Assembly (NCBI RefSeq): GCF_037975245.1
Contig: NC_092580.1
Location: forward strand, 29,973,501 to 30,037,500
DNA length: 64,000 nucleotides
Direction: 5' to 3'
Source of the DNA: Apostichopus japonicus
Taxonomy: Eukaryota > Echinodermata > Holothuroidea > Aspidochirotida > Stichopodidae
In this document: piece by piece, positions 25,801 through 38,402 of the stretch
Position numbering within the stretch: the stretch's first letter is position 1
How the letters are laid out: the number at the start of each line of letters is the position of its first letter
Program-made: the position numbers and the translations under genes
The notes under the pieces: model-generated
Told to the model about the DNA's origin: nothing
What the model saw: the letters and a program-made list of their open reading frames with translations, nothing else
Database searches by the model: none

Positions 25801-28800
25801 AGAAAACCCCAATCATGACAACAACTTTTGACTGTTGTGTAATATGCAAATTATTCATCCCAGGGCTAATTGTTTGTATTTCTTTTTAGTAAACGGCAAA
25901 AGTAAGAAAATTAGTAAATGAATAACAGAAAACTCAATTGGTTTTAAAAGTTACAGAATTTTTTATTGTGGTTATGATCTATCTGTTATAACATCATAAA
26001 TGTAACAATAGATCTGTCTGCTTCAGTGGCAAAGTGGCTTATTGTTAATATATTTACAAATATATTTGAGGTTGCTGCACCTCGTGTTTACTATTATTTT
26101 AAAAGACATATTGCAAACACAGACTACTGCTTAAATGTCCATTCCCCCCCCCCCCTCCATCTATTTTGAATGCATTGTTCTGTTTCTAATCCTCCAGCCT
26201 CTAGTCATCATGGGACCATCGCCTGGTATTACATGTGGTACAGTACACGCTCTCATCAACACCATGTCACCTCTGAAGTACATGACAGACTACAGACCAT
26301 ACTTTACCATACACGACAGTGAATTCAAGGAATACACCACACGGACGCAGGGGCCGTAAGTTTTATGAACTGATACTCTTCATAAGGTTCCCAAGTAAGA
26401 AATAAGCTACATGCAGAAACCGCCAGAAAGGTGGAAATGAGATTGCAATATTCGTCTGCTTCAGTCACGGCAACAACAAAAATAGTTCATTTTAAATCTG
26501 TCTAAATCTGTCCTTTGACATTTTGGAAGGAAGTGAAATTTAAACAAAACAACTCACCTAATATGAACAGATAACATCACATTATGCATCATTTCAACTG
26601 GGATTGTATAGGCTACAAGTTACTGGGTCATTTACTGTGCCAAACAGCCTTGCCATTGAATGACATAGTGTTAGTCTTTGTAATGCCTTCAAAATCTAAT
26701 TATCAACAGGAGCCAAATTTTAAGCTGCACAGGGTCAATTTGAATTAATTGTTGAGAGCAAGTCACAACATTTTCCTATGTGAGGTTGATGATATGGAAG
26801 AACCTTTCTATTGATAGGAACAAGTGTTATAGAAGGCATTTTACTCAATTGTAATAAAGTCATGCACTCCATATACAACAGGCCATTTCTGAATGAGATG
26901 AGATGGGAAAGGATAACAGCCTATATGCAGGGGTATTGTGATTTAAAGTTAATTTAAACTTTTTGAATCTGTTTTTGTTTCAACAGGCCATCAGTCATCT
27001 TAGGTGTAACAAATCCCTTTTTTGCGAAGACGTTACAACACTGGCCTCACATTGTCCGAATCGGAGAGAGCATCGGTGGTAAGCATAGGAGTACCCTGTT
27101 TTTCATCAGATTTGATTATTTAATTAAATACTGTGTCTCTCATAGGTCGGCAAAAAGATCATATTTTTAAGAATATTATTAAGAGAGTTGCGTAACCAAA
27201 TAGTTTGATCCGATATTACAGTTTTATAAGTTTGTTAGAACACTTGAGAAAAAGATATTTTGTTAAGTTTCTTAACGTTGTGTCAACAGCAGGATTAACA
27301 TCAGTGAAATCAGTCTTACTTTTGTCTCAGAATAATATTAAACATGCAATGCTTACACAGCAGACGTACCTAGGCCTAACTTAATTTGCATATAGTCAAG
27401 TGAAAAAATGTTTATTGTCATGGAGTTGATCAGCCTAACTAGCAGCTTTGCACAAAAATAATTTAACGAGACAGAAATGCTTGTTCATTGTGTAATATCA
27501 ACGCATTATTGTGAAGAATAGTACACTGGCCACTTGATTAACATTAAAAAGGGTTGCATAAAGGTTGCACTAATGTTGTATAACTTAACCAATGAAGTAG
27601 AAGCTGTCAGCTTCAGTGCTGCTAGTAACTTGGAATTTGGTGAGCATAATCAAACATACTGTACATAAAGCCTTGGTGTTTGGTGAGGCTTCAGAGCATT
27701 TCAAACATACTGTACATAAAGCCTAGGTGTTTGGTGAGGTTCAGAGCATAATCAAACATACTGTACATAAAGCATTGGTGTTTGGTGAGGCTTTGGAGCA
27801 TAATCAAACATACTGTACGTATAGCCTAGGTGTTTGGTGAGGCTTTAGAGCATAACCAAAAATGCTCTACATAAAGCCTTGGTGTTTTGTGAGGCTTAAG
27901 AGCATAATCAAACATACTGTACCTAAAGCCTAGGTGCTTGGTGAGGCTTCGGAGCATAATCAAACATGCTGTACATAAAGCCTAGGTGTTTGGTGAGGCT
28001 TTGGAGCATAATCAAACATGCTGTACATAAAGCATTGGTGTTTGGGGAGGCTTTAGAGCATAATCAAACATACTGTACATATAGCTTAGGTGTTTGGTGA
28101 GGCTTTGGAGCATAATCAAACATACTGTACATAAAGCCTATGTGTTTGGTGAGGCTTTGGAGCATAATCAAACATACTGTACATAAAGCCTATGTGTTTG
28201 GTGAGGCTTTGGAGCATAATCAAACATACTGTACATAAAGCCTATGTGTTTGGTGAGGCTTTGGAGCATAATCAAACATACTGTACATAAAGCATTGGTG
28301 TGTACATAAAGCATTGGTGTTTGGTGAGGCTTCAGAGCATAATTAAACATAATGTACATATAGACTAGGTGTTTAGTGAGGCTTTGGAGCATTGTCAAAC
28401 ATACTGAGCCTAAAGCCTAGGTGTTTGGTGAGGCTTTGGAGCATAATCAAACATGCTGTACATAAAGCCTAGGTGTATGGTGAGTCTTCAATGCTTAATC
28501 AAACATAGGGATCATAAAGCTTAAAGACCACAGGGACATATTTGTCCATTCATCAAGCTGTGTAGCCTTTTTAACTTATGATTATCACTAATGTTGGTGT
28601 AAATGAGCGATTGTGACGATAGGCGTATTCTTGTGTGGGCGTACATGTATATAGTGTAGCGTTAGGCTATGGTGCGCTTGTATCGACGCATCGCTGTTTA
28701 ATTACGTAACGTGGGATATTGAAATAAAATCTTGAATAAAATTCGCTAACAGCTTTACTTTTTTTCTTTTCTTTTAACTAAAATTACGTACGTGCCTCTG

Positions 28801-31800
28801 CGAAATCTTTAAAATTAAGCCAGTACGCCAACACTTCTGACACCAATGTAAATTAAGTGGTTTTCCGTACTGGCGTGCCCTCCCAAAAGTATGATGACTC
28901 AAGGGAGAGAAGTTGCAAAGATAACGCAGAAACAAAAGATTAACGGTTTACTTGGATAATTTAATAACTCAACTGGAGCAACGGTTTACTTGAATAAATT
29001 CACAACTCAACTGGAGCAAACTAAGTATAAAATATCAAACATAATTTACTTACAAGTCACAAGCTCACTACACATATATGAATCAAACGTACTCACTCGC
29101 TCACAAGTGTTGGCCGGTCAACCATACGTACTCACCGCCTCATTCATAAGCTCTGCCAAACGTTTTCAAACACAAGAAAGTTCTATCACACCACACGCAC
29201 ACACGCACACCAGTTGCATGCACGCACCACAAACAGCGTGCCACGCCCGATACGTTTGAAACCTCTGTTACGTAATTAAACAGCGATGCGTCGATACAAG
29301 TGCACCATAGCCTTACGCTACACTGTATACATGTACGCCCACACAAGAATACGCCTATCGTTACAATCGCTCATTTACATTGGCTTATCACTATATTTAC
29401 AATAACTATCATCTCACTATTTCACAGTACTCATGCCACCTACTAGCTTATTTTCTGGATATCTCACTTTTCTTTTAAAATCAATATTTACATATTGGAA
29501 AAAGCCTCAACATTTTGCAACATTGAGAAAACTTGTAGCAACATATGGCCGGCGGGCCACTCACAACATGTGACACTGAAAGTCTTGTAGGGATGTGTAA
29601 TTAGTATAATATTCTTCCAAGGAACCTTCCCTGAAGTTAACAAAAGGTAATCCTGTCATTTTCGTTAAACAGAGGAAATTAATGTGTTGCCATGAAGAGT
29701 GGCATCCATTTGAAGGATTAGCTGAGTGACTGCTGGTCTTATGAACAAGCAAAAACTCCTTTTTGTTGCCATGGCTACATGGAATTTTCCACTGTCACTG
29801 CACTGTGATTGGTCAACATAAATTTTACATTTGTTCTTTGACAGACAAGTCAAAAGCCAACAAACCAAAGAAACCAGGGAGTTTAAAGACCTTAGAATCG
29901 AAGCCAGGTAAAATATTCAAAAGTTGTATTGGTGTTTTGTTATTCTTGTTTGAGAAGTGATAAATTTTAGGATTTATGCTTAACAACAGTTGTCCTTTAT
30001 CGCAGCAAATAATGAGCCACAAAATGAGACAAATAAGACAAAAAAATATTTGCAAACAAATGTGCAGAGATATGGTAAAGCTAATGACCTACCTTTTATT
30101 GCTCTTTTTGAAGGAATTATATTAGTAATTTGTAGGTTAGTAAAGAAGAAAAAATACACAAGCTAGAATGTGGATGCTTTCCATTTGTTTCGTATTTACA
30201 TTTTTAATGCATGATAATCGACTTTTGTTACCTTCCTTTATATGTTGCTGCAGTAGTAAATAGCTAATCCCTCATTGCTGTGCACAAGTTCATGAATATT
30301 AACATTTATGGCTTACCACACTATGAATTTGTTTGGGCATCTGAAGCACTAAACGTTTTCTTTTGCATTGGAACCACTAAATGTTTCCTTTTCTGATTGT
30401 TTAATGTTTCATATCAAATATTTATTACATTCATTGTAAATAACTTATTTTGTGAGAAAATATTCAGACAAACTGTTTTTATCGGAATTGTCAATTGAAA
30501 TTATAATAGCATTGCATAACAGGTAATTTTTTTTGTGTTAGACTTATCTTCCCAGCCGTTTCATTCATTAGCCCTCTTTGATTTCATAAGAGCATTACAG
30601 TGAAGTTACACCATATACCTTTCCTTTGTGTTAGACTTAAGTGACCAGCCATTTCATTCTGTAGCATGCACTGATATTGGTCACCATCTTTGCATCCTTC
30701 AATCTCCTCACATAAGACAGATATTAGACATGTGTTTTGTCTTTTTACCGAAGAGAGGCTATGATGTCAACAGATCCATTTAATTATTTAATTAAAAATA
30801 AAAGAACAATTTTGAGGTTATGATATTATTTGCCAAACAATTTGAACTATATATTGTTGTTGCATCAGAACTGTATATTGTTGTTGCATTAAGAAAGCAT
30901 TGTGGGAAAGTTACAATGCATTTTAGTAATGTTAGACTTAACACACCAGCCCTTTTATGTGTTAACCATGAGCTGCTAAAGATTAAAATGAAGAGGGACC
31001 GACGTAACAATCTTAGAAGTTTTACGTTCTTTGTTATGTTTGTATTTGCAGGTGTGTACACTCAATACAAACCATTCCTGAGCAAAGATAAAACAATCAT
31101 CAAAAGGCTGGCAAAGGTTCGAAACAGTTTCCACGATAAATTTCATTATTTTTCTGTAAAATTTCATCCTCTAATTTATAAACAGGTGTAATATACTTTA
31201 GACTATTGCATCTGGGTGTATATTCTGACCTGCAGTACTGCAAGTACTGTATTAACCGTTTGCCATTGTGATTTTACACACAGGGTGGTTCTCATGGGAT
31301 GGGGGGGGGGGTAATATTCATTGTCACCTATACTGTTTATTTCTTTAACTCTGAAATGATATGAAAATGTCTGCAATCATATGAAATGAACACAGATCAT
31401 CATATATTAATTATTGTCTATGTTTAGGGTACTCACCACAGAAGGCCATATGAGGTGGAAGGTTCAATGTTAAAGGAATACCTCCTTAACATGGAAACAG
31501 TACCTCATATATTCATTATAGTCTACTTCCAGGGTATTCAAAGCAGAATGCTATATGAGGTACAAGATGCAAAGTTAAGGGAATACCACCTTAACATGGA
31601 TACAGAACCTCATATATTCATTATTGTCTACTTCCAGGGTATTCAAAGCAGAAGGCCATATGAGGTCCAAGATGCAATGTTGAGAAGATATCTCCTAGAA
31701 CTGACTCAGAGCTTCATGTTTTCATTAGAGAGATACGTTACAAGTCTTATGCCATTACAGAGAAATATTTCACCATGGAAGGTAATGTTACATATTTCCT

Positions 31801-34800
31801 ACTTTATGAGGCAGCATTTAACTGCTATGAATATGTTTGTATTGTGATTTTCTGTTGTATGTTTGCGAAACTAGTGTTTTATACTTGTAGGAAGTAAATC
31901 AAAACCATTTTTTTCAAAAATGGTTTTAAGGTTACAGAAAATGTGGCTGAAGTGAGTGATTGTCAGACAAGTAGTGTGGAAACGTATTGGTAAAAGGAAA
32001 CGGCATTTGACGTGAATCCAAAGATATTTGATGTTTTTGTCATTGTCTGCCTGTTTGTTGTTTTTTCTTCTTTCTATCCCCCCCCCCTTCCCAATATTTA
32101 AACTCCTCATCAACCATCCTCTTTGATTCTTCCTCTTACAGCATCCTCCGAGACTGAAGACCTTCGACGTGGAGGAGTTTCTTCAGACCGTGGAGCACTC
32201 AGGACCACAGCTGACCTCTGGGCTTAAAGGAGATTGGGAGGGATTATACAGGTCAGCTTCACATCTTTACCCGACTGGTTTCTTAGTTACCATTGCTTCA
32301 GTAATTATGCGGAGATAGCTATCACTATTTTTGGAAAATTCTATATTTTTAACCCAGCACATAGCTTTAAATTGGTTGCTTCACTTTATTGAACAGAACA
32401 GGATCAGGAGATAGCAATGAGTCAATGGTATTCTCGTAGTGTACATGGCCAACCCTATATTCATGTGTCTGGTTTGCATGGCATCACAAAATAATGGCTA
32501 ATTGTTAAATTAGCATCACAATGTTGTCACAATATCTCTTTCGGTTGCATCCCTTTGCTGCTTTTCTGGCTTCTGCTTACATGGGATTGGAACCCTCAGT
32601 TTTCTGGTTTGCTTGGAGTTACTACATTGTGGTCTCTGGTTTGCATGGAACTACATTGTGGTCTTTGGTTTGCACTGAACCATTACATTGTGGTCTCTGG
32701 GTTGCAAGGAACCACTACATTATGGTTTCTGGCTTGTATGGAACCACTAAATTATGGTCTCTGGTTTGCATGGAACCACTACATTATGGTTTCTAATTTG
32801 CAACCACTACATTGTGGTCTCTGGTTTGCATGGAACCACTACATTAGTGTCTCTGGTTTGTATGGAATCACTACATTGTGGTCTCTGGTTTGCATGGAAC
32901 CACTACATTTTGGTCTCTGGTTTCTATGCAACCACTACATTGTGGTCACTGGTTTGCATGGAACCACTACATGGTCTCTGGTTTGCATGGAACCACTACA
33001 TTAGTGTCTCTGGTTTGTATGGAATCACTACATTGTGGTCTCTGGTTTGCATGGAACCACTAAATTATGGTTTCTGGTTTGTATGGAACCACTACATTGT
33101 GGTCTCTGGTTTGCATGGAACCACTACATTGTGGTCTGTGCTTTGCATAGAACCACTACATTGTGGTCTCTGGTTTGCATGGAACCACTACATTGTGATT
33201 TCTAGTTGGTATGGTACCACTACATTCTGGTTGTTTTTATCTTAACCATCCCCAGACGTTTCTTCAAATCCGCCAATTTTCAAGGCTGGTTCCAGAACCG
33301 TGAGGAGGAGATAAATCAGAAGTTGTTACTTCTCCATCTGGAGGCTCTCTCAGAGGCTGACCTCCTCCAATGGTGCAGTGACAAGGAGGAAGTAGAGATT
33401 GTTGACTTAGTACTTAAACTCAGGGAAAGACTGGTAAGTTATAAACTTCTACAATCATGAAACAGCAACTGCTTGACTTAGTACTTAAACTCAGGGAAAG
33501 ACTGGTAAGTTAACATATATAAATACAATGATGAAACAGCAAATGCTTGACTTAGTACTTAAACTCAGGGAAAGACTGGTAAGTTAACATATATAACTAC
33601 AATCATGAAACAGCAAATGCTTGACTTAGTACTTAAACTCAGGGAAAGACTGGTAAGTTAACATATAACTACAATCATGAAACAGCAAATGCTTGACTTA
33701 GTACTTAAACTCATGGAAAGACTGGTAAGTTAACATATATAACTACAATCATGAAACAGCAAATGCTTGACTTAGTACTTAAACTCAGGGAAAGACTGGT
33801 AAGTTAACATATAACTACAATCATGAAACAGCAAATGCTTGACTTAGTACTTAAACTCATGGAAAGACTGGTAAGTTAACATATATAACTACAATCATGA
33901 AACAGCAAATGCTTGACTTAGTACTTAAACTCAGGGAAAGACTGGTAAGTTAACATATAACTACAATCATGAAACAGCAAATGCTTGACTTAGTACTTAA
34001 ACTCAGGGAAAGACTGGTAAGTTATAAACTTCTACTATCATGAAACAACAAATGCTTGACTTAGTACTTAAACTCAGGGAAAGACTGGTAAGTTAACATA
34101 TAACTACAATCATGAAACAGCAAATGCTTGACTTAGTACTTAAACTCAGGGAAAGACTGGTAAGTTATAAACTTCTACTATCATGAAACAACAAATGCTT
34201 GACTTAGTACTTAAACTCAGGGAAAGACTGGTAAGTTAACATATAACTACAATCATGAAACAGCAAATGCTTGACTTAGTACTTAAACTCATGGAAAGAC
34301 TGGTAAGTTAACATATATAACTACAATCATGAAACAGCAAATGCTTGACTTAGTACTTAAACTCAGGGAAAGACTGGTAAGTTAACATATATAACTACTA
34401 TCATGAAACACCAAATGCTTGACTTAGTACTTAAACTCAGGGAAAGACTGGTAAGTTAACATATAACTACAATCATGAAACAGCAAATGCTTGACTTAGT
34501 ACTTAAACTCAGGGAAAGACTGGTAAGTTAACATATATAACTACAATCATGAAACAACAAATGCTTGACTTAGTACTTAAACTCAGGGAAAGACTGGTAA
34601 GTTAACATATAACTACAATCATGAAACAGCAAATGCTTGACTTAGTACTTAAACTCAGGGAAAGACTGGTAAGTTAAACATATAACTACAATCATGAAAC
34701 AACAAATGCTTGACTTAGTACTTAAACTCAGGGAAAGACTGGTAAGTTAACATATAACTACAATCATGAAACAGCAACTGCTTGACTTAGTACTTAAACT

Positions 34801-35684
34801 CAGGGAAAGACTGGTAAGTTAACATATAACTACAATCATGAAACAGCAAATGCTTGACTTAGTACTTAAACTCAGGGAAAGACTGGTAAGTTAAACATAT
34901 AACTACAATCATGAAACAACAAATGCTTGACAGACTGGTAAGTTAACATATAACTACAATCATGAAACACCAAATGCTTGATTTTGTCCTTTAATTCATG
35001 GAAAGATTGGTAAATTCACATATTACTGTAAACACAAGACAACAATGGAGATTTTGTTGACTTGCATCTTAAAATCAGGGAAAGACTAGTAAGTTTGCCC
35101 ATAACCACCAATTAAAAGCAGAAAACTTTTTTTACCTTAAAAAGTTGTAGCTCTAACTGGATGATAGTGATCCACAAACCCCACCCCCTATTCTCCCACA
35201 TTCCATTTTCCACCCATCCTTCACCAATTTCCACCATAAATTTCCATGTTTATACTGATAACATTTTGAAAGAAGAGTAGGTTCATAGGTTAAGTAAAAT
35301 TTCCAATCAGTGTTTTGTTCAGTAGTGTATTCTATATTAGTTTTCATTCTTAATTAAAACGTGATAATCTATTTTCCACTTTTAACATGATACAAAATAT
35401 TTCTCTACTTTGAACTTATAAAGTGTTATTTAACACTTCATCCTTAGTTCTAAATGAAAGTGAACATGTCTCTCTTTTTGTTAATATAGGTCTTTGTATA
35501 TATATAAATATTAATATATATATTTATATATATTATAGATGTATATATTTTGTTTCACCCTTAGGCTAACATCAGAGAACTGAATCTTCCAGTTAAACCA
35601 GAACTCATACAGAAGTTACACCAGGGATCAGAAGCGATCATACATACCCTACCAGAGGATTTAAGAGGTGTACTGAAGAAATGA
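19850..35684 (+). CDS. DENND6: DENN domain protein DENND6 (FAM116), 16 coding exons
   Basis: Exons: 19850-20014, 20507-20545, 21074-21116, 22137-22252, 22818-22898, 23565-23670, 24429-24574, 25314-25430, 26198-26355, 26987-27078, 29845-29907, 31052-31116, 31638-31781, 32142-32251, 33256-33433 and 35565-35684. They sum to 1743 nt (580 aa) with matching phases; vertebrate DENND6A/B are about 585-608 aa. Signature segments in order: [20 protein letters not shown] (residues 29-48), [19 protein letters not shown] (72-90), [115 protein letters not shown] and [11 protein letters not shown] at the end. The family has a tripartite DENN module and acts as GEF for Rab14 in endosomal recycling. The exon 12 donor is weak; all other junctions are standard. 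One-to-one versus 6A/6B paralogy is not resolved. Confidence 0.96.
27640..28505. repeat. 53-bp minisatellite in DENND6 intron 10
   Basis: About 16 units based on GTGTTTGGTGAGGCTTTGG followed by AGCATAATCAAACATACTG and TACATAAAGCCTAG. Unlike the other arrays here, no exon edge is recognisable in the unit, although each copy carries a GGTGAGG donor-like hexamer. Confidence 0.9.
28598..29379. mobile_element. Foldback-type element with 113-bp inverted arms and 4-bp TSD
   Basis: The arms 28598-28710 and 29267-29379 are inverted copies with about 4 mismatches in 113 bp. Termini are TGTAAATGAGCG and CGCTCATTTACA, flanked by TTGG on both sides (28594-28597 and 29380-29383). The interior of about 556 bp has no transposase; it holds a short direct repeat with GGTTTACTTG and CTCAACTGGAGCAA at about 28944-29019. 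TGT..ACA ends with 4-bp duplications recall Ginger-type DNA transposons; this is a tentative match. It lies in DENND6 intron 10. Confidence 0.85.
31052..31116 (+). CDS. DENND6: DENND6 exon 12 with a weak donor
   Basis: Encodes [21 protein letters not shown], matching the conserved YTSYKP..IIKQLQK block. Homology ends at AAG 31114-31116, followed by GTTCGA, a poor donor match. In-frame alternatives downstream are TCT|gtaaaa (about 31155) and CAG|gtgtaa (about 31187), which would add 13 or more residues. Confidence 0.75.
31428..31781 (+). repeat. DENND6: Triplicated exon 13 start and acceptor (105-bp period), all in frame
   Basis: Acceptor plus exon start occur three times with AG ends at 31427, 31532 and 31637. 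Each is followed by GGTAYTCAMMRCAGAAKGC and ATATGAGGT. The third copy is the homologous exon 13 (31638-31781; [12 protein letters not shown]). The period of 105 is a multiple of three, and 31428-31781 is open throughout. Use of the first or second acceptor would therefore add 70 or 35 residues without a frameshift. Confidence 0.9.
32605..33238. repeat. 32-bp minisatellite in DENND6 intron 14
   Basis: About 19 units of TGGTCTCTGGTTTGCATGG plus AACCACTACATTG, ending about 15 nt before the exon 15 acceptor (33254-33255). All three plus-strand frames are open over long stretches. This reflects the unit composition, not coding. Confidence 0.9.
33402..35095 (+). repeat. About 72-bp array repeating the DENND6 exon 15 end and donor
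   Basis: Each unit holds the last 32 nt of exon 15 (TTGACTTAGTACTTAAACTC then AGGGAAAGACTG), the donor gtaagtt and about 34 nt of intron with ATCATGAAACAGCAAATGC. About 20 near-identical copies follow the real donor at 33434, then one truncated and two degraded copies to about 35095. Variants include AGGG/ATGG in the exon part and AACATATATAACT/AACATATAACT in the intron part. Confidence 0.95.
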
Positions 35685-37510
35685 ATATGTGCTACCATGG
35701 ATATGACAAAGAGAGAGGGGGGGGGGCAGAGATGGAAAGAGAAAAGGTGAGGAACAGGATAAGGAAATCTACACAACCAATCGCAACATGGCATTGTAAA
35801 GGATACCACTGAGGTATAACTACTTTCTCTTAACCGAATATTTCATCATGGCCATGTTGAACTACTTCGTAATCACCTCCCATCACAATTGGAAAGCTTT
35901 TTGTGGCCTTGAAGTTGTAGACAACCCTTGATATGTCTTACATGCTGATTGTTTCGAGACTCTAGCCAACCATCAGCAGTTTAAAAGATGAAGAAAGGGA
36001 GTACCACAGGATATTGCTGCAAAATATGTTGCTACTTATTAGAAAGGAGAAAAATGTTAGAACAGTTGTGAGTATTTGCTCGAAGACATCTTGGTTTGTA
36101 TGTCAGGCCACTGTACTGCCGTGAGAGTTTGCTTGGACATTTGCATGAAAATATCAACTGGGGTGTTTGTTTATTGCATAAAAGCTGAGCCAAACCCTTT
36201 TGAGGTGGGAATGGGGGTAGGGGTGTACAGAGTGTTTTTTGTGTCACTAACACTGGCTGGTATTTTCATGTCAAGTCCTCACCCCCACCCCATCTCTCTC
36301 TCTGTGTCCAAAAGGAAAAAATGAAAAGAAAAAAAATAGAACCATTGAACAACTTTTACACTATTCACATGGCAACATATTTTTAAATGACAATGCACCT
36401 TTTCCTTGTCAAGCAAAACAGGTATTTAGGTTTCAAGATAAACACTGACATTTACCTTCACTACATGAGCTCAGAATGACAGTGACACCTCTTTCCCAAC
36501 CACCTTACCCCCCTCCCACCCTGCCATCTACTGCCCATACAACCCCTAAAGAAATGCAAAAACAATCATTAAAAAATTCTTCTTTGATACCTGTGCATTT
36601 TTCTATCTCAATCTTGTCTTTTTGTAATTTTGTAACAAGAGAGAGTTCTTATCACTTATCATGAAATGGCTATGGAGGTGGGTGTGTGTGTGGGGGGGGG
36701 GGGGGTAGATGAGGTCCTTTGTTTGTCAATTCATTTTACATTGGAGGAGATGAATAGCATAATGTGTGTTTGACATGAGGGTAATTGAAACGTTATACAT
36801 GAACAGAGCACCGTGGTAAAAGCTACATCAAGGAAGTTTTAACACGACTCCTATGAAAAGTGTGTTTTCGGTATGTACACCAGAAAACAACTTGTTTGCA
36901 ATGTGTGTGACTTAATCTTGTATAGGAAGAAATTTTGTTCTCATAATAGAGAGAATGACTTTAAAGTATTGCTCTGTTTGTGTGCTGATTTGTTTCGTTA
37001 TATTCCTTGGATATTTCAAGCCTTTATTAACTGTATTAATTTATTGTAACATCTAATATTACTTTTAATTATCAATTTTTTTTTAAATCTAAAAATCTGA
37101 CAGAATCATGAAAAATAGAATGAAATTGAGTTATATTCTGCAAGTTTTGGGATTATGGTTACAGTGAGATTCTTGAAAGAAGTAAGGCTTGATTCATTTC
37201 CATTGATACCTAAATTTTAAAAGAGTAGAAATATATAAATGGTAGAGAGTTCTTTAATACATAAATCGGTTTTGAGCACCACCAGCAGAAGAAAAGACAT
37301 TGCTTGGGGGGAGAGAGATATTAAAGGGAAAATGATGTATCAGAAATGAAAGCTGAGGTCACAGTTAGAAAATAAAATCTGCATATCTATGGCAGTGCAG
37401 CTGATATGAGATGATGAGCTTTGATCACTGTCTGTGTTGACTGGAGGTAGATATTTTCAATTTTTTGTCAACATATGGAAATGTTAGAAAATCAAGTTCT
37501 GTGATTCGAT
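35685..37510 (+). other. Probable DENND6 3' UTR and flank
   Basis: No ORF of note. It contains poly-G runs and a possible polyadenylation signal AATAAA at 37371-37376. Transcript end not determinable from sequence. Confidence 0.35.
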
Positions 37511-37517
37511 GTTAAGA

Positions 37518-37752
37518 ATGTATGTATGTATTTTAGATCCTCCTGCAAGCAGGAACTTGTGAAGAAGCCATCATTGGCTTATCAAAGCCGCAAGCTGACC
37601 GAAGTCAGTCTCTTAGATTCATATTTTAACGTCCATGATTATGAATTGTCAATTGTCAACAACTCTGTAACTGGACGACATACATTAATCTTGGAGTGAC
37701 TCGAACTCGGGACCTTATGATTGAAAGGCACCGGCGTTATGTCATAGCTGGA
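37518..37752 (-). repeat. tRNA-derived SINE with TCCTGCTTGCAGGA hairpin and ATAC tail
   Basis: On the minus strand a B-box-like GAGTTCGAGTCACTCC is followed by a core (GACTTCGGTCAGCTTGCGGC, then TTTGATAAGCCAATGA), a terminal hairpin TCCTGCTTGCAGGA and a tail of ATAC units. A second copy of the core and tail lies at 55705-55800. Confidence 0.75.
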
Positions 37753-38402
37753 TGCAGGGTTTAGTTTAATACCTGCATTTTGTACACAATAATTCTTATC
37801 AACCTGTTTTGGTGATTACATCCATCCTTGATGTTAATGTCAGTTGACATTTCGGGGTTGGAGATAGTTCTGCAAGTTAGCATTTCTTGCATACTAATAA
37901 ATTGGTCACATTCCAGACTTTTGCCTTCTGCAGAGCAAAATTCAACCTTTTTTTTTCGCTCTTATTTTTGCACAGTTATGATGCGGAGAGAGAGACAGCA
38001 AAGTTTTCCAATGTACTCTTGATTTCTAAAGGTTTGATGTATAATCAACTTGGCTAAATTTTAAAGTTCTTGGCAAAACGGTTTATTTTTATTTTCTTTC
38101 TTGATTTTAAATGCCTGCCGATTTTAAATTTATCGGATAAAATTTGAAGATAGCAATAGGGTAAACTTGAGATGGATGGAAGTTTTATTTAATGTTGTCG
38201 TAACCTTGACTCAAATCAGTGATACACTGCCCACATCCTTCCATTTGAATTATTGCGGGCATTTATTGTTATAAAACAGCTTGTTTGATTTAAACTATTT
38301 TATTGTAAATTTCAACTTTATCCATGCATATAGAGTAGGTTACTTAATGTCTTATTAAAGATCAAAGCTAGTTGGTCTAGCCAGGGAGTTGATATCCCTG
38401 GT

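Noticed and set aside
30820-31191. 123-aa ORF around DENND6 exon 12
   Set aside because: Only the 31052-31116 part is homologous; the rest is open intron sequence.
32555-33245. Long plus-strand ORFs with WFAWNHYI-type repeats
   Set aside because: They are translations of a 32-bp minisatellite open in all frames; they lie in DENND6 intron 14 and have no homology.
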